Part shown: positions 8,399 to 15,899 of the stretch, one piece after another
How the letters are laid out: every line of letters starts with the position of its first letter
How positions within the stretch are numbered: position 1 is the first letter of the stretch
Assembly (NCBI RefSeq): GCF_006159205.1
Contig: NZ_CP040812.1
Span: 3,534,001-3,598,000, forward strand
Origin: Antarcticibacterium flavum
GTDB taxonomy: Bacteria; Bacteroidota; Bacteroidia; Flavobacteriales; Flavobacteriaceae
Direction of reading: 5' to 3'
DNA: 64,000 bases
Translations under genes and position numbers: made by a program
Notes under the pieces: generated by a model
Seen by the model: the letters and a program-made list of their open reading frames with translations, nothing else
The model's database searches: none
Told to the model about the DNA's origin: nothing

Positions 8399-8434
8399 AA
8401 AAAAAACCGGAAGTTTTAAAGCTTCCGGTCTTTT
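8399..8434 (-). terminator. Terminator of the DUF4369 lipoprotein gene
   Basis: The stem ACCGGAAG / CTTCCGGT encloses TTTTAAAG. An A-run on the plus strand gives seven or more T on the minus strand, just past the stop at 8455. The T-run on the other side (TCTTTT) is weaker. Confidence 0.8.
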
Positions 8435-8454
8435 ATATCCTGTTCAGGAACTCT

Positions 8455-9186
8455 CTATTGTTCCTCAATATTTGCTTCTTCTTTTTCAAGCTTTCTTCTT
8501 TCCTTAAGGAAGTCTTTTAATTCTTTTCCATACCTGGATTTCTTAACTTCAGGAGTCATAGAATTAAATATGGTATCAAGATATTTAATGTTAGCATCAA
8601 ACACTTCAGAAAGGGCCAGATATGGTGCCAGTTCAAGATCTTTATTGTTTATGGCAAAATTCACCGTGTAAAGATATTTTCGTTTTAACAACCTGTCGTA
8701 TTCCTGATTTGTCGCCATAAGGAGATCTTCATTCTCATCGCGTTGCGCCTCAAAATTCTGCTGAATAAGTTCCAGGTTCCTGTCATTGAACCTTCTCATC
8801 ATTTTTTTATATTCATCCAGTTTTTCCTGATTTGCTGAACCAATAACCTTGGCATCGGTTTCAAAATTTTTAAGTGAGGTAATGACGGTAATTTCTCCTT
8901 CTTCAGCAAAGAATTCTATCCTCTCTTCATAATCCAGGTTATCTACCTTATCCAGGTATAGGTACATCATTTGCGGACTGCTTATGTAGTCTTCAAGAAT
9001 GAAATTTGCATCACCTCGAATGACTACAGAATCCACATTTACCAGCAGGGTGTCCTCAATCTTTTGAAGGTATAGAACACCCTTTTTAAGACCTTCTATA
9101 TTACCCTTAACAATAAGGTTGCTTTCCTTTTTAGAGCAGGCTGCTGCTGTAAGGATAAGAACAAATAACAAGCAAATTTTCTTCAT
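8455..9186 (-). CDS. DUF4369 domain-containing lipoprotein
   Basis: A 243-residue lipoprotein. The signal sequence has the lipobox LTAAAC with the modified Cys at residue 17. Residues about 25-120 fit the DUF4369 beta domain: VKGNIEGLKKGVLYLQKIED, a long strand-rich part, and GEITVITSLKNFETDAKVIGS. In Bacteroidota this domain often sits in front of a thioredoxin-like domain. Here the C-terminus is instead a charged helical region with no Cys pair, so a redox role is not supported. The DUF819 transporter lies upstream on the same strand, 51 bases away; a shared transcript is possible. Confidence 0.82.
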   Translation of the reverse strand: MKKICLLFVLILTAAACSKKESNLIVKGNIEGLKKGVLYLQKIEDTLLVNVDSVVIRGDANFILEDYISSPQMMYLYLDKVDNLDYEERIEFFAEEGEITVITSLKNFETDAKVIGSANQEKLDEYKKMMRRFNDRNLELIQQNFEAQRDENEDLLMATNQEYDRLLKRKYLYTVNFAINNKDLELAPYLALSEVFDANIKYLDTIFNSMTPEVKKSRYGKELKDFLKERRKLEKEEANIEEQ

Positions 9187-9237
9187 GGATTCAGTTAAAT
9201 TTTGGCTGGCAAATATGAGATATTTTTTGATTTTTTA

Positions 9238-10503
9238 CTAACTCCCGGCAGCCAATTGCATTAAAATTGTTGTGAGGATTGCACCATAGGTGCCCACTAC
9301 ATAACCAAATACTGCCAGGAGAACTCCTACAGTGGCCAGGGAGGGATGAAAGGCTGCCGCTACAACAGGGGCACTGGCTGCTCCTCCCACATTTGCCTGG
9401 CTTCCCACCGCCAGGAAGAAATAAGGAGCTTTGATCAACTTTGCCACCAGGATCAATAAACCTGCATGTATCCCCATCCAAACAAGCCCAATACCAATTA
9501 GGCCGGGGTTATCGAATACCATTGTAAGGTCCATTTTCATCCCTATCGTGGCCACAAGGATATAGATGAATACACTACCTATCTTACTGGCCCCTGCACC
9601 TTCGTAGGTTTTAAATTTTGTAAAGGAGAGGACTATTCCAATCATTGTGGCAATAGAGATCATCCAGAAAAAAGAGGAGGCGAAAGATGCCAGGGCACTC
9701 TTCTTATCATTGAAGACTTCAAAATTCTCCACCAGTACGGCCGAGATCCAGTCTGCACCCCAGTGTGCAACGCCCACTGCCCCAAAAGCAATGGCCAGCA
9801 TGATCATAAGATCTGCAAGGGAAGGGTTGCGGGTAACGCTAGCTGCGTAATTTGCAACCTTATTTTTTAGATCGGTAATAGCTGAATCATCTGCTTTTAA
9901 CCAGCTGTCTATTTTTTCATTTCGGCCTATTCCAAAGAGGATAATGGCCATCCATAAATTGGCTACTACGATATCTACCAATACCATTCCCCCGTAAAGA
10001 TCGGGGTTGTATTCATAGATCTCCAGCATAGCGGCCTGGTTTGCACCGCCACCTATCCAGCTTCCTGCCAGGGTAGATAAACCTCTCCAAACCGCATCGG
10101 GCCCTACGCCGCCAACAGTTTCAGGAGAAAATGTGGAGATAAGAAGAATGGCCAGGGGGCCTCCAATTATGATCCCTGCTGTACCTGTAAAGAACATAAT
10201 AAGGGCTTTTGGACCCAAATTAAAAATAGCCTTGAGATCTATGCTAAGTGTCATTAAAACAAGGGATGCCGGTAATAAATATCTGCTGGCAATAAAATAA
10301 AGCTGTGAGGTAGAATCTTCTATAATCCCCAGCGAATTGAAGATGGCCGGGATGAGGTAGCACATAAGCAGTGCCGGAACTACCGAGTAAAACTTTTTCC
10401 AGAATCCTTCTTTTTGGGAGGAGGTATAAAATACAAATCCCAACGCAATCATTAGTACACCTAATACAATAGCATCATTGGTAAATATAGGGGTTTCTTC
10501 CAT
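9238..10503 (-). CDS. DUF819 family membrane protein (putative transporter)
   Basis: A 421-residue polytopic membrane protein with about ten to eleven hydrophobic segments. Family blocks are ASRYLLPASLVLMTLSIDLK, TLAGSWIGGGANQAAM near residue 150, and the C-terminal VGSQANVGGAASAPVVAAAF. The two G/A/S-rich unwound-like segments (GSWIGGGANQ and GSQANVGG) look like a paired substrate site of an inverted-repeat transporter. Plant and cyanobacterial homologues have been linked to organic acid or keto acid export, but the substrate here is unknown. The ATG at 10503 gives the full first membrane helix. Confidence 0.87.
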   Translation of the reverse strand: MEETPIFTNDAIVLGVLMIALGFVFYTSSQKEGFWKKFYSVVPALLMCYLIPAIFNSLGIIEDSTSQLYFIASRYLLPASLVLMTLSIDLKAIFNLGPKALIMFFTGTAGIIIGGPLAILLISTFSPETVGGVGPDAVWRGLSTLAGSWIGGGANQAAMLEIYEYNPDLYGGMVLVDIVVANLWMAIILFGIGRNEKIDSWLKADDSAITDLKNKVANYAASVTRNPSLADLMIMLAIAFGAVGVAHWGADWISAVLVENFEVFNDKKSALASFASSFFWMISIATMIGIVLSFTKFKTYEGAGASKIGSVFIYILVATIGMKMDLTMVFDNPGLIGIGLVWMGIHAGLLILVAKLIKAPYFFLAVGSQANVGGAASAPVVAAAFHPSLATVGVLLAVFGYVVGTYGAILTTILMQLAAGS

Positions 10504-10580
10504 GGGGTGATTTTTCTTTGGACGCCAAAATACAATTTTTCTTAAACTTTTTTTAACATAATCCTCCTTCTATTAAGGGA

Positions 10581-11384
10581 TCATTTAAAAATTTTAACCA
10601 GTAGTTTAGCTACCCCATCCTCTATACTTTTACCGCAAACTATATTGGCCGCATCCATTGCCTCCTGCCGGGCATTTCCCACTGCTACTCCATAACCCAC
10701 CTTGCGAAGCATTTCTATATCATTGTAATTATCACCAATAGCGACAGCTTCTTTCGGGGAAAGGTGGAAGTGTTCCTTTAGCAGCATTTCTATTGCCGTA
10801 AATTTTGAAATTGAACTTGGGGCAATTTCAAGATAGGTGTCCTTTGAGCGGTACAAATGCAGCTGCCCGGGATATTTTTCTTCCAGATAATCCCTGATTG
10901 TATCTATTTGTTCAATTTCACCCATGGCCATTATTTTATGTGCCCCTTTTTCCTCGCGGTCCCATTTCTTTATCACCTGATCATTGGATCTTACCACAGG
11001 AATGACCTTCGTATTATTGATCTCTCTTAATGCCCATTTATCACTTTGAGGTACATACCATTCATCACGGTGGTAAAGACTTAAGTGGCATTTGAATTCA
11101 TTCATGCGGGAAAGTTCCTCAACTACTTCCAGCGGGATCTCGGTAGAAAGTGTGGTCTTGCCATCAACAATAATAAGCCCCCCGTTGTAAGCGATAATTG
11201 GCAGATGCCCTATTTCCAGTTCTTCCTGTAAATGCCTCATTGCTGCAGGCATGCGGGCAGAGATTAATATAAAGGGGATTTTGTTGCTCAGGCTTTTTAC
11301 CGCATCTATTGTCGCAGGGGAGAGTTCCCTGTCCTTGTTAAGTAAAGTGCCGTCAATGTCTGAAAATACTATCTTATAATCCAT
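10581..11384 (-). CDS. HAD superfamily phosphatase, Cof type
   Basis: A 267-residue HAD hydrolase of subfamily IIB, probably acting on small phosphorylated metabolites in the cytosol. Motif I is FSDIDGTLLNKD at the N-terminus with the nucleophile Asp. Motif II is ILISARMP. The C2-type cap lies between. The late K (IAPSSISKF) and motif IV VAIGDNYNDIEML complete the site. Its ATG overlaps the stop of the ribbon-helix-helix gene by one base (TAATG), so the two are translationally coupled. The substrate cannot be deduced. Confidence 0.92.
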   Translation of the reverse strand: MDYKIVFSDIDGTLLNKDRELSPATIDAVKSLSNKIPFILISARMPAAMRHLQEELEIGHLPIIAYNGGLIIVDGKTTLSTEIPLEVVEELSRMNEFKCHLSLYHRDEWYVPQSDKWALREINNTKVIPVVRSNDQVIKKWDREEKGAHKIMAMGEIEQIDTIRDYLEEKYPGQLHLYRSKDTYLEIAPSSISKFTAIEMLLKEHFHLSPKEAVAIGDNYNDIEMLRKVGYGVAVGNARQEAMDAANIVCGKSIEDGVAKLLVKIFK

Positions 11385-11554
11385 TATTCCTTTTCTTTTT
11401 TAGAGTGAGGATGTCTCTTTGCTTCTTTTAGGGCCCTTGAAAGTACGTATTCTATCTGTCCATTGGTGCTTCTAAATTCATCTGAAGCCCATTTTTCCAT
11501 AGCTTTAAGCAGCTCTTCATTCAGTCGTAATGCAAAGGCTTTCTTTTTACTCAT
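11384..11554 (-). CDS. Arc-type ribbon-helix-helix protein, 56 residues
   Basis: A small gene read directly from the minus strand. It encodes MSKKKAFALRLNEELLKAME followed by a helical part (KWASDEFRSTNGQIEYVLSR) and a Lys/His/Glu tail. The pattern of an N-terminal strand K-x-F-A-L-R-L, helix A N-E-E-L-L-K-A-M-E-K-W-A, and helix B S-T-N-G-Q-I-E-Y-V-L-S-R-A-L fits Arc/MetJ-like DNA-binding proteins, which work as dimers whose paired strands bind the major groove. It sits inside the SPFH-to-HAD cluster, 15 bases after the hydrolase stop, and overlaps the HAD gene by one base. It may autoregulate the cluster; that is inference. Confidence 0.85.
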   Translation of the reverse strand: MSKKKAFALRLNEELLKAMEKWASDEFRSTNGQIEYVLSRALKEAKRHPHSKKEKE

Positions 11555-11569
11555 CTTTTCAATTTTGAT

Positions 11570-12535
11570 CTACTCTATCGCCTGTATGAAACCTACAATA
11601 GCGGGAAGGAGTTCCGGGTGGAGGGGGCGTGCGGGTTCATTGTAAGCCTTGGTGTTTTCCAGGCTTTCTCCTTCAATTTTTCTGAAGATGTGGTTCATTT
11701 GATCCAGGATCACCAGCTGGGCAGCGGGTTTGGCTTCCTTCAGGATTTTGGCGTCTTCCACATCTACCTGCAGGTCAAAACTCCCATTTACAATAAGTAC
11801 AGGAATATCAAGCTTAGCCAATTCCACTGCAGGGTCGTACTTCATCCACGAAGCCATATAAGGCTGTACAGAGGGCCTGAAGATGCTTTCCAAATATGGA
11901 CTGTAATTCGTGGTGCTGCCTTGCGATTTTATTTCATCAAAGGCTTGCTGTGCGTTTTCTGATAAAGATGCCGATTGCTTGGCGATTTGCGCTACTATGA
12001 TCTCATCAATAGGTTTCCCTGCACCTGCAAGGGAGATGAATCCATCCACCTGTGTTTCCCCGGCAGCCAGAATACCTATTAAAGAGCCTTCACTATGACC
12101 CGCAAGGATGATCTTGCTGAAATTTTCCTGTTCCCGAAAATATTTAATGATATTTCTTACATCTTCAGCAAAATGTTCAAACCTAAGATCCTGCTCCCGT
12201 ATTCTTAGTTTCTCCATCTTAAAGATCCTTTTGTCAAACCTGAAAGATGCAATACCTTCCTGCGCCAGCTCCCGGGATATCTTCATTACGCCGTCATTCT
12301 TCATCATAGGCTGGTTCCCGTCACGATTTGTGGGTCCAGACCCCTGGATAAAGATGACTAAAGGGACATTTAAAGTATCGGGTGGAAGTGTTAAGGTACC
12401 ATCTGTATATTGATCTATACTTAAATTTATCTCGTTAAAGGAGTCCATACTCCCGTTTTCTTCACTTGAAGTGCTCTCCTGTGCGATAAGCGGGTGGAAT
12501 AGAGAAAAGAAAATAAGCAGCGCGAAAACTCTCAT
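11570..12535 (-). CDS. Exported alpha/beta hydrolase
   Basis: A 321-residue protein with a signal peptide (MRVFALLIFFSLFHPLIAQ, cut probably after A-Q). The alpha/beta hydrolase core has the oxyanion-region FIQGSGPTNRDGNQ, the nucleophile elbow LAGHSEGSLIG, an acid region IVNGSFDLQVDVED and the late histidine DQMNHIFRK. The order Ser-Asp-His fits a serine hydrolase of the BD-FAE/dienelactone-hydrolase-like group, probably periplasmic. It ends the SPFH/PH-like set and starts directly after the PH-like gene stop. The substrate is unknown. Confidence 0.88.
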   Translation of the reverse strand: MRVFALLIFFSLFHPLIAQESTSSEENGSMDSFNEINLSIDQYTDGTLTLPPDTLNVPLVIFIQGSGPTNRDGNQPMMKNDGVMKISRELAQEGIASFRFDKRIFKMEKLRIREQDLRFEHFAEDVRNIIKYFREQENFSKIILAGHSEGSLIGILAAGETQVDGFISLAGAGKPIDEIIVAQIAKQSASLSENAQQAFDEIKSQGSTTNYSPYLESIFRPSVQPYMASWMKYDPAVELAKLDIPVLIVNGSFDLQVDVEDAKILKEAKPAAQLVILDQMNHIFRKIEGESLENTKAYNEPARPLHPELLPAIVGFIQAIE

Positions 12536-12536
12536 A

Positions 12537-13037
12537 TTAGTATTTATTAGATTGTGTGTTTATCTTATGTATATAATTCTTAATTACTGCACGGGCCTCG
12601 CCGGGTTGCTGTGTGCCAATTAAAAAGTTTTTTTTGTCCCTGGTAACAATTTGGATGCCAAGGTTACCAGAGGCATTGTAGGCTTTTTTATTACCTATAC
12701 CTCTCATTCCCCAGCCGCCATATTCTAGGAGAGGGTTATATTTTCTTACATAACATTCTTCGATTTCTTCCCAGGGGAAAAATTTTTTGGAAGAACCAAA
12801 GGGGAGGTATACAACTTTAATTCCCTCCCTGTCTATTCGGGTTTTCAATTGCATCCATAATACGAGTGCTATTGGCAGGGTTGCCGCCAGAAGGCCGAGA
12901 ATAAGAAGCGGATTGTTAAAATCCATAAACCCATCTGTATTCTTATAGATGGCAAGTAAGATAATTACCAACACCGCTCCCAGGATCGCATAAAGCCACC
13001 ATTGATTAAACTGCTGTCTTTCCTCGAAAACTCTCAT
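12537..13037 (-). CDS. Small membrane protein with bacterial PH-like C-terminus
   Basis: A 166-residue protein with two membrane segments (about residues 15-31 and 43-62) followed by a soluble part. The C-terminal region LKTRIDREGIKVVYLPFG, FPWEEIEECYVRKYNPLLEYGGWGMR and ASGNLGIQIVTRDKKNFLIGTQQP looks like a bacterial PH domain as found beside SPFH proteins. Function is unknown; a membrane-associated partner of the upstream SPFH protein is plausible from gene order. The next gene starts 1 base after its stop. Confidence 0.75.
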   Translation of the reverse strand: MRVFEERQQFNQWWLYAILGAVLVIILLAIYKNTDGFMDFNNPLLILGLLAATLPIALVLWMQLKTRIDREGIKVVYLPFGSSKKFFPWEEIEECYVRKYNPLLEYGGWGMRGIGNKKAYNASGNLGIQIVTRDKKNFLIGTQQPGEARAVIKNYIHKINTQSNKY

Positions 13038-13038
13038 T

Positions 13039-13905
13039 CTAATGGTTCAAAGTACCTGCATTCACTATGGGGGTTGCATCTTTATCGCTGCAAAGCACTA
13101 CCATAAGATTACTTACCATTGCCGCACGGCGCTCATCATCCAGGATGACGATCTCTTTACGGCCCAGTTCCTCCAGGGCCATTTCAACCATACTTACCGC
13201 ACCCTCCACGATCTTATGTCTTGCAGCAACTATAGCAGTTGCCTGTTGCCGCTTAAGCATTGCGCTGGCAATTTCATTTGCATAGGCCAAATAACCTATT
13301 CTGGCTTCCAGAACTTCTATGCCCGCAATATGCAGCCTCTCTGTGATTTCCATTTCAAGGGCTTCACTTACTTCATTTACACTGGATCTTAAGGTAATAT
13401 CCTCATCCAGGCCTTCATCTGCAAAATTATCATATGGATATAGACTTGCAAGCTTTCTTACCGCCGCATCGGTTTGGACAATGACAAAATTCTCATAATT
13501 ATTTACATCAAATGAGGCCCTGTAAGTATCCTGTACCCGCCATACCAAAATGGTGCTTATCATAATGGGATTACCCATTTTATCATTCACCTTGAGGCGC
13601 TCACTGTCAAAGTTACGGGCCCGTAAGGAGATTTTCTTTTTAGTGTAAAATGGGTTTACCCAAAAGAGCCCGTTTTTCTTTACAGTTCCAATGTACTCCC
13701 CAAATAGCAAAAGCACTCGGGATTCATTGGGGTTTACCAGGATAAGACCGGCTGCAAGGAAGATTGAAAAAAGGAAAAGTAATAGCAGCCAGGGGGATTT
13801 GATCAGGAAAAAACCGGCTATGCTTCCCAGGAAAAGAAGGGCAATTATAAATAACATGACATAACCATTTGCGGGACTGGTAATAATTTTTTCGTTGGAA
13901 ACCAT
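13039..13905 (-). CDS. SPFH / Band 7 domain membrane protein
   Basis: A 288-residue stomatin/prohibitin-like protein. Two hydrophobic stretches (about 17-34 and 38-57) form an N-terminal membrane anchor. The Band 7 domain follows: [21 protein letters not shown], then [38 protein letters not shown] and [21 protein letters not shown] coiled-coil-prone Ala/Glu helix ends the domain. Such proteins form ring or cage assemblies on membranes. It leads a minus-strand cluster: SPFH, PH-like protein, hydrolase, Arc-like protein, HAD. The gaps of 1, 1 and 15 bases and a final 1-base overlap point to one operon. Confidence 0.92.
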   Translation of the reverse strand: MVSNEKIITSPANGYVMLFIIALLFLGSIAGFFLIKSPWLLLLFLFSIFLAAGLILVNPNESRVLLLFGEYIGTVKKNGLFWVNPFYTKKKISLRARNFDSERLKVNDKMGNPIMISTILVWRVQDTYRASFDVNNYENFVIVQTDAAVRKLASLYPYDNFADEGLDEDITLRSSVNEVSEALEMEITERLHIAGIEVLEARIGYLAYANEIASAMLKRQQATAIVAARHKIVEGAVSMVEMALEELGRKEIVILDDERRAAMVSNLMVVLCSDKDATPIVNAGTLNH

Positions 13906-14245
13906 GAGAGAGATATTTTTAAATATATTAAAATGATATCATAAAGATAGTATATTAAATTTAATCCACAACTCATTGGTGTTCGGTAATTATTTATAAA
14001 ATATCCTGAAAGCTTTTCTAAGCATTGTGAGAATACCCGACGAACCCTTCCAGATGGTGGTTCTTAGTGTGAAATTATTTTAATGTATTCAGTGAATTAA
14101 GTAGAGGTTAAATGTCTTTAATCCAGGCGACCTTATTAAAAGTATAAATTCCAGATTCATGGAGCGAAAGGCACCTGGACTTTTTTCCCGGACATGCATG
14201 ATACACAACTTTAAAATTCTGTCCCCTAACATTGTCAAAGCTTCT
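13906..14245. other. Divergent intergenic region, no gene seen
   Basis: 340 bases between the SPFH gene (minus) and the S1/P1 nuclease gene (plus). It must hold both promoters. CATTGGTGTTCGGT at 13974-13987 resembles the terminal repeat of the MITE-like element at 36295, and a weak inverted counterpart (CCGGACATGCATG) lies near 14188-14200. The interior is not similar to that element. No open frame of note. Confidence 0.5.
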
Positions 14246-14253
14246 TATATTTG
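14246..14253 (+). promoter_or_regulatory. Putative -7 box of the nuclease gene
   Basis: TATATTTG is a full match to TAnnTTTG and lies 14 bases before the ATG at 14268. The -33 element is not clear. Confidence 0.5.
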
Positions 14254-14267
14254 CAAAAATTCCAGAC

Positions 14268-15050
14268 ATGAAAATTTTAGCTTTAAGTTTTTTTCTGATC
14301 GCTTTTAATGTGACTTCCTTCGCAAATGATTTTGACTGGGGCCAAAATGGTCACAGGGCAACAGGTCAAATTGCTGAGGATCTTTTAAGTCCAAAGGCAA
14401 AGAAGGAGATATTCAAGATCCTGCAGGGTAAAAGCCTTGCGATGGTCTCTACTTACGCCGATGAAATAAAAAGCGACCCCCGCTTCAGGGAATTTGGCCC
14501 CTGGCATTATGTGAATCTGCCACAAGGAGAAACCCGATACAATGAAGAGACGGCGGCGGCGGGAGGAGATCTTCTTATGGCTATGAGAAAGTGTGTAGAG
14601 ATGCTTAAAGACAACAACACCAGCAGGGAAGACCGGGAATTTTATCTTAAAATGCTGGTTCATTTCGTAGGAGACCTTCACCAGCCGCTTCACGCAGGCA
14701 GGGGAGAGGATAAAGGCGGTAATGATATACAGGTACGCTGGTTCAATGAAGGGTCCAATCTTCACCGGGTATGGGACAGTGATATGATCAATTCCTACCA
14801 AATGAGCTATACGGAGCTGGCCGACAATCAGGCTTATTTATCTCCTAAAAAACGAAAAGAACTGGCGCAGGGAAATTTTGAAGACTGGATGTATGAATCC
14901 AAAGCATTGGCTTTAGAAATATATGCATCGGCTGAGGTTGGTGAAAAACTTGGGTACAGGTACATGTATGATTGGTTTCCTGTTGTAAGGGAGCAACTTC
15001 AAAAGGGTGGGGTTCGCCTTGCAAAAGTTTTGAATGAGATCTATAAATAA
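14268..15050 (+). CDS. Exported S1/P1-type zinc nuclease
   Basis: A 260-residue phosphodiesterase of the S1/P1 family, which cleaves single-stranded nucleic acids using three zinc ions. A signal peptide (about residues 1-19) precedes DFDWGQNGHRATGQIAE. The Trp and the His of this block are zinc ligands in the family. Further metal-site blocks are STYADEIKSDP, WHYVNLP, LVHFVGDLHQPLHAGRGEDKGGND and LHRVWDSDMI. Length and motif order are normal. The ATG at 14268 is chosen because a -7 box lies just upstream; the TTG at 14232 would precede that box. It probably works in the periplasm or outside the cell for nutrient recovery. Confidence 0.95.
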   Translation: MKILALSFFLIAFNVTSFANDFDWGQNGHRATGQIAEDLLSPKAKKEIFKILQGKSLAMVSTYADEIKSDPRFREFGPWHYVNLPQGETRYNEETAAAGGDLLMAMRKCVEMLKDNNTSREDREFYLKMLVHFVGDLHQPLHAGRGEDKGGNDIQVRWFNEGSNLHRVWDSDMINSYQMSYTELADNQAYLSPKKRKELAQGNFEDWMYESKALALEIYASAEVGEKLGYRYMYDWFPVVREQLQKGGVRLAKVLNEIYK

Positions 15051-15070
15051 TAAAGTTTCGAATTAGTAAT

Positions 15071-15104
15071 AAACAGGCTGCCCACGGGCAGCCTGTTTTA
15101 TTTT
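15071..15104 (+). terminator. Terminator between nuclease and AlkB genes
   Basis: A 13-bp perfect stem AAACAGGCTGCCC / GGGCAGCCTGTTT with a tiny loop, followed by TTATTTT. A-rich sequence on the other side may let it also serve the convergent AlkB gene. Confidence 0.85.
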
Positions 15105-15141
15105 CAGTCTTTTCCACTGTGAAAACTCCCAATTTTAAAAC

Positions 15142-15738
15142 TTACTTAATAATATTTCTGAAGGTAAGGTTGATCCTGGGCCCTACCTCTTTTTTGGTGC
15201 GGGGTAGTTCATGTTTCCAGTAATGTTGGGTTGTTCCCTGCATTAATAACAGGCTGCCATGCTCAAGGAGTAGATCTTGTTTTTGATCTTTAAACTCTTT
15301 GTGTTTTAACCTGAATTTCCTTGTCGCTCCAAGGCTTATGGAAGCTATAACGGGATTTTGCCCCAGTTCCTTTTCATCATCGCTGTGCAAACCCATACTG
15401 TCATTCCCATCCCTGTATAGATTTGCCAGGCAGTGGGTGAAAGGTGAAGGGGTAATCTCTTTAAGCTTTTCTGTTAAGTTTTTGAGCAACGGGTGAAATT
15501 TATGGGGTTGAAGAGTTAACCCTGAATAGGTATAGGAACTGTCATTTTCAGCGTATAAAGCAGTGAGTCTGGGTTGTGCGTGAGTCTTTCCGAAGAGCTT
15601 GATATAATGCTGTTCCCATTTTAGTTCTTCCATTAACTGGGTAAAATAAGCGTTGGCTTCCAGTCCAGATAAAAAGTCCTGAAGGTAAATGATATCTGCA
15701 TCCCTTAATTTAATTTTTCTGAAATGTGTTTCTTTCAT
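15142..15738 (-). CDS. alkB: AlkB-like 2-oxoglutarate/Fe(II) dioxygenase
   Basis: A 198-residue oxygenase that probably repairs alkylated bases by oxidative demethylation. The iron ligands H-x-D are in GLHSDDEKELG, and the second His is in MQGTTQHYWKHELPR. The 2-oxoglutarate Arg lies in GPRINLTFR. LTALYAENDSSYTYSG and IASISLGATRKFRLKH are nucleotide-recognition and core blocks typical of AlkB/ALKBH2-like proteins. Length is normal and no neighbour suggests an operon. The ATG at 15738 begins MKETHFRKIKL. Confidence 0.92.
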   Translation of the reverse strand: MKETHFRKIKLRDADIIYLQDFLSGLEANAYFTQLMEELKWEQHYIKLFGKTHAQPRLTALYAENDSSYTYSGLTLQPHKFHPLLKNLTEKLKEITPSPFTHCLANLYRDGNDSMGLHSDDEKELGQNPVIASISLGATRKFRLKHKEFKDQKQDLLLEHGSLLLMQGTTQHYWKHELPRTKKEVGPRINLTFRNIIK

Positions 15739-15899
15739 TTAATCTATTTTTTACTGTGCAGGCGGTTTTTTCTTGAGACAACAATAAGCTAATTTTGGCA
15801 TGTAATTATTTTTCAGAAAATTTTAACAAAATTTTGTGTAATTTACTTAAATAGAGTAAATTGCCATCCCTACTTGTGGTCATAAAACCCCAACGCTGA

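Noticed and set aside
13974..14200. Second copy of the 225-bp MITE-like element
   Set aside because: The left end (CATTGGTGTTCGGT) and the 227-bp length fit, but the right end matches only about 11 of 16 positions, the flanking CACAACT copies are not both adjacent, and the interior is not similar. Kept only as a hint.
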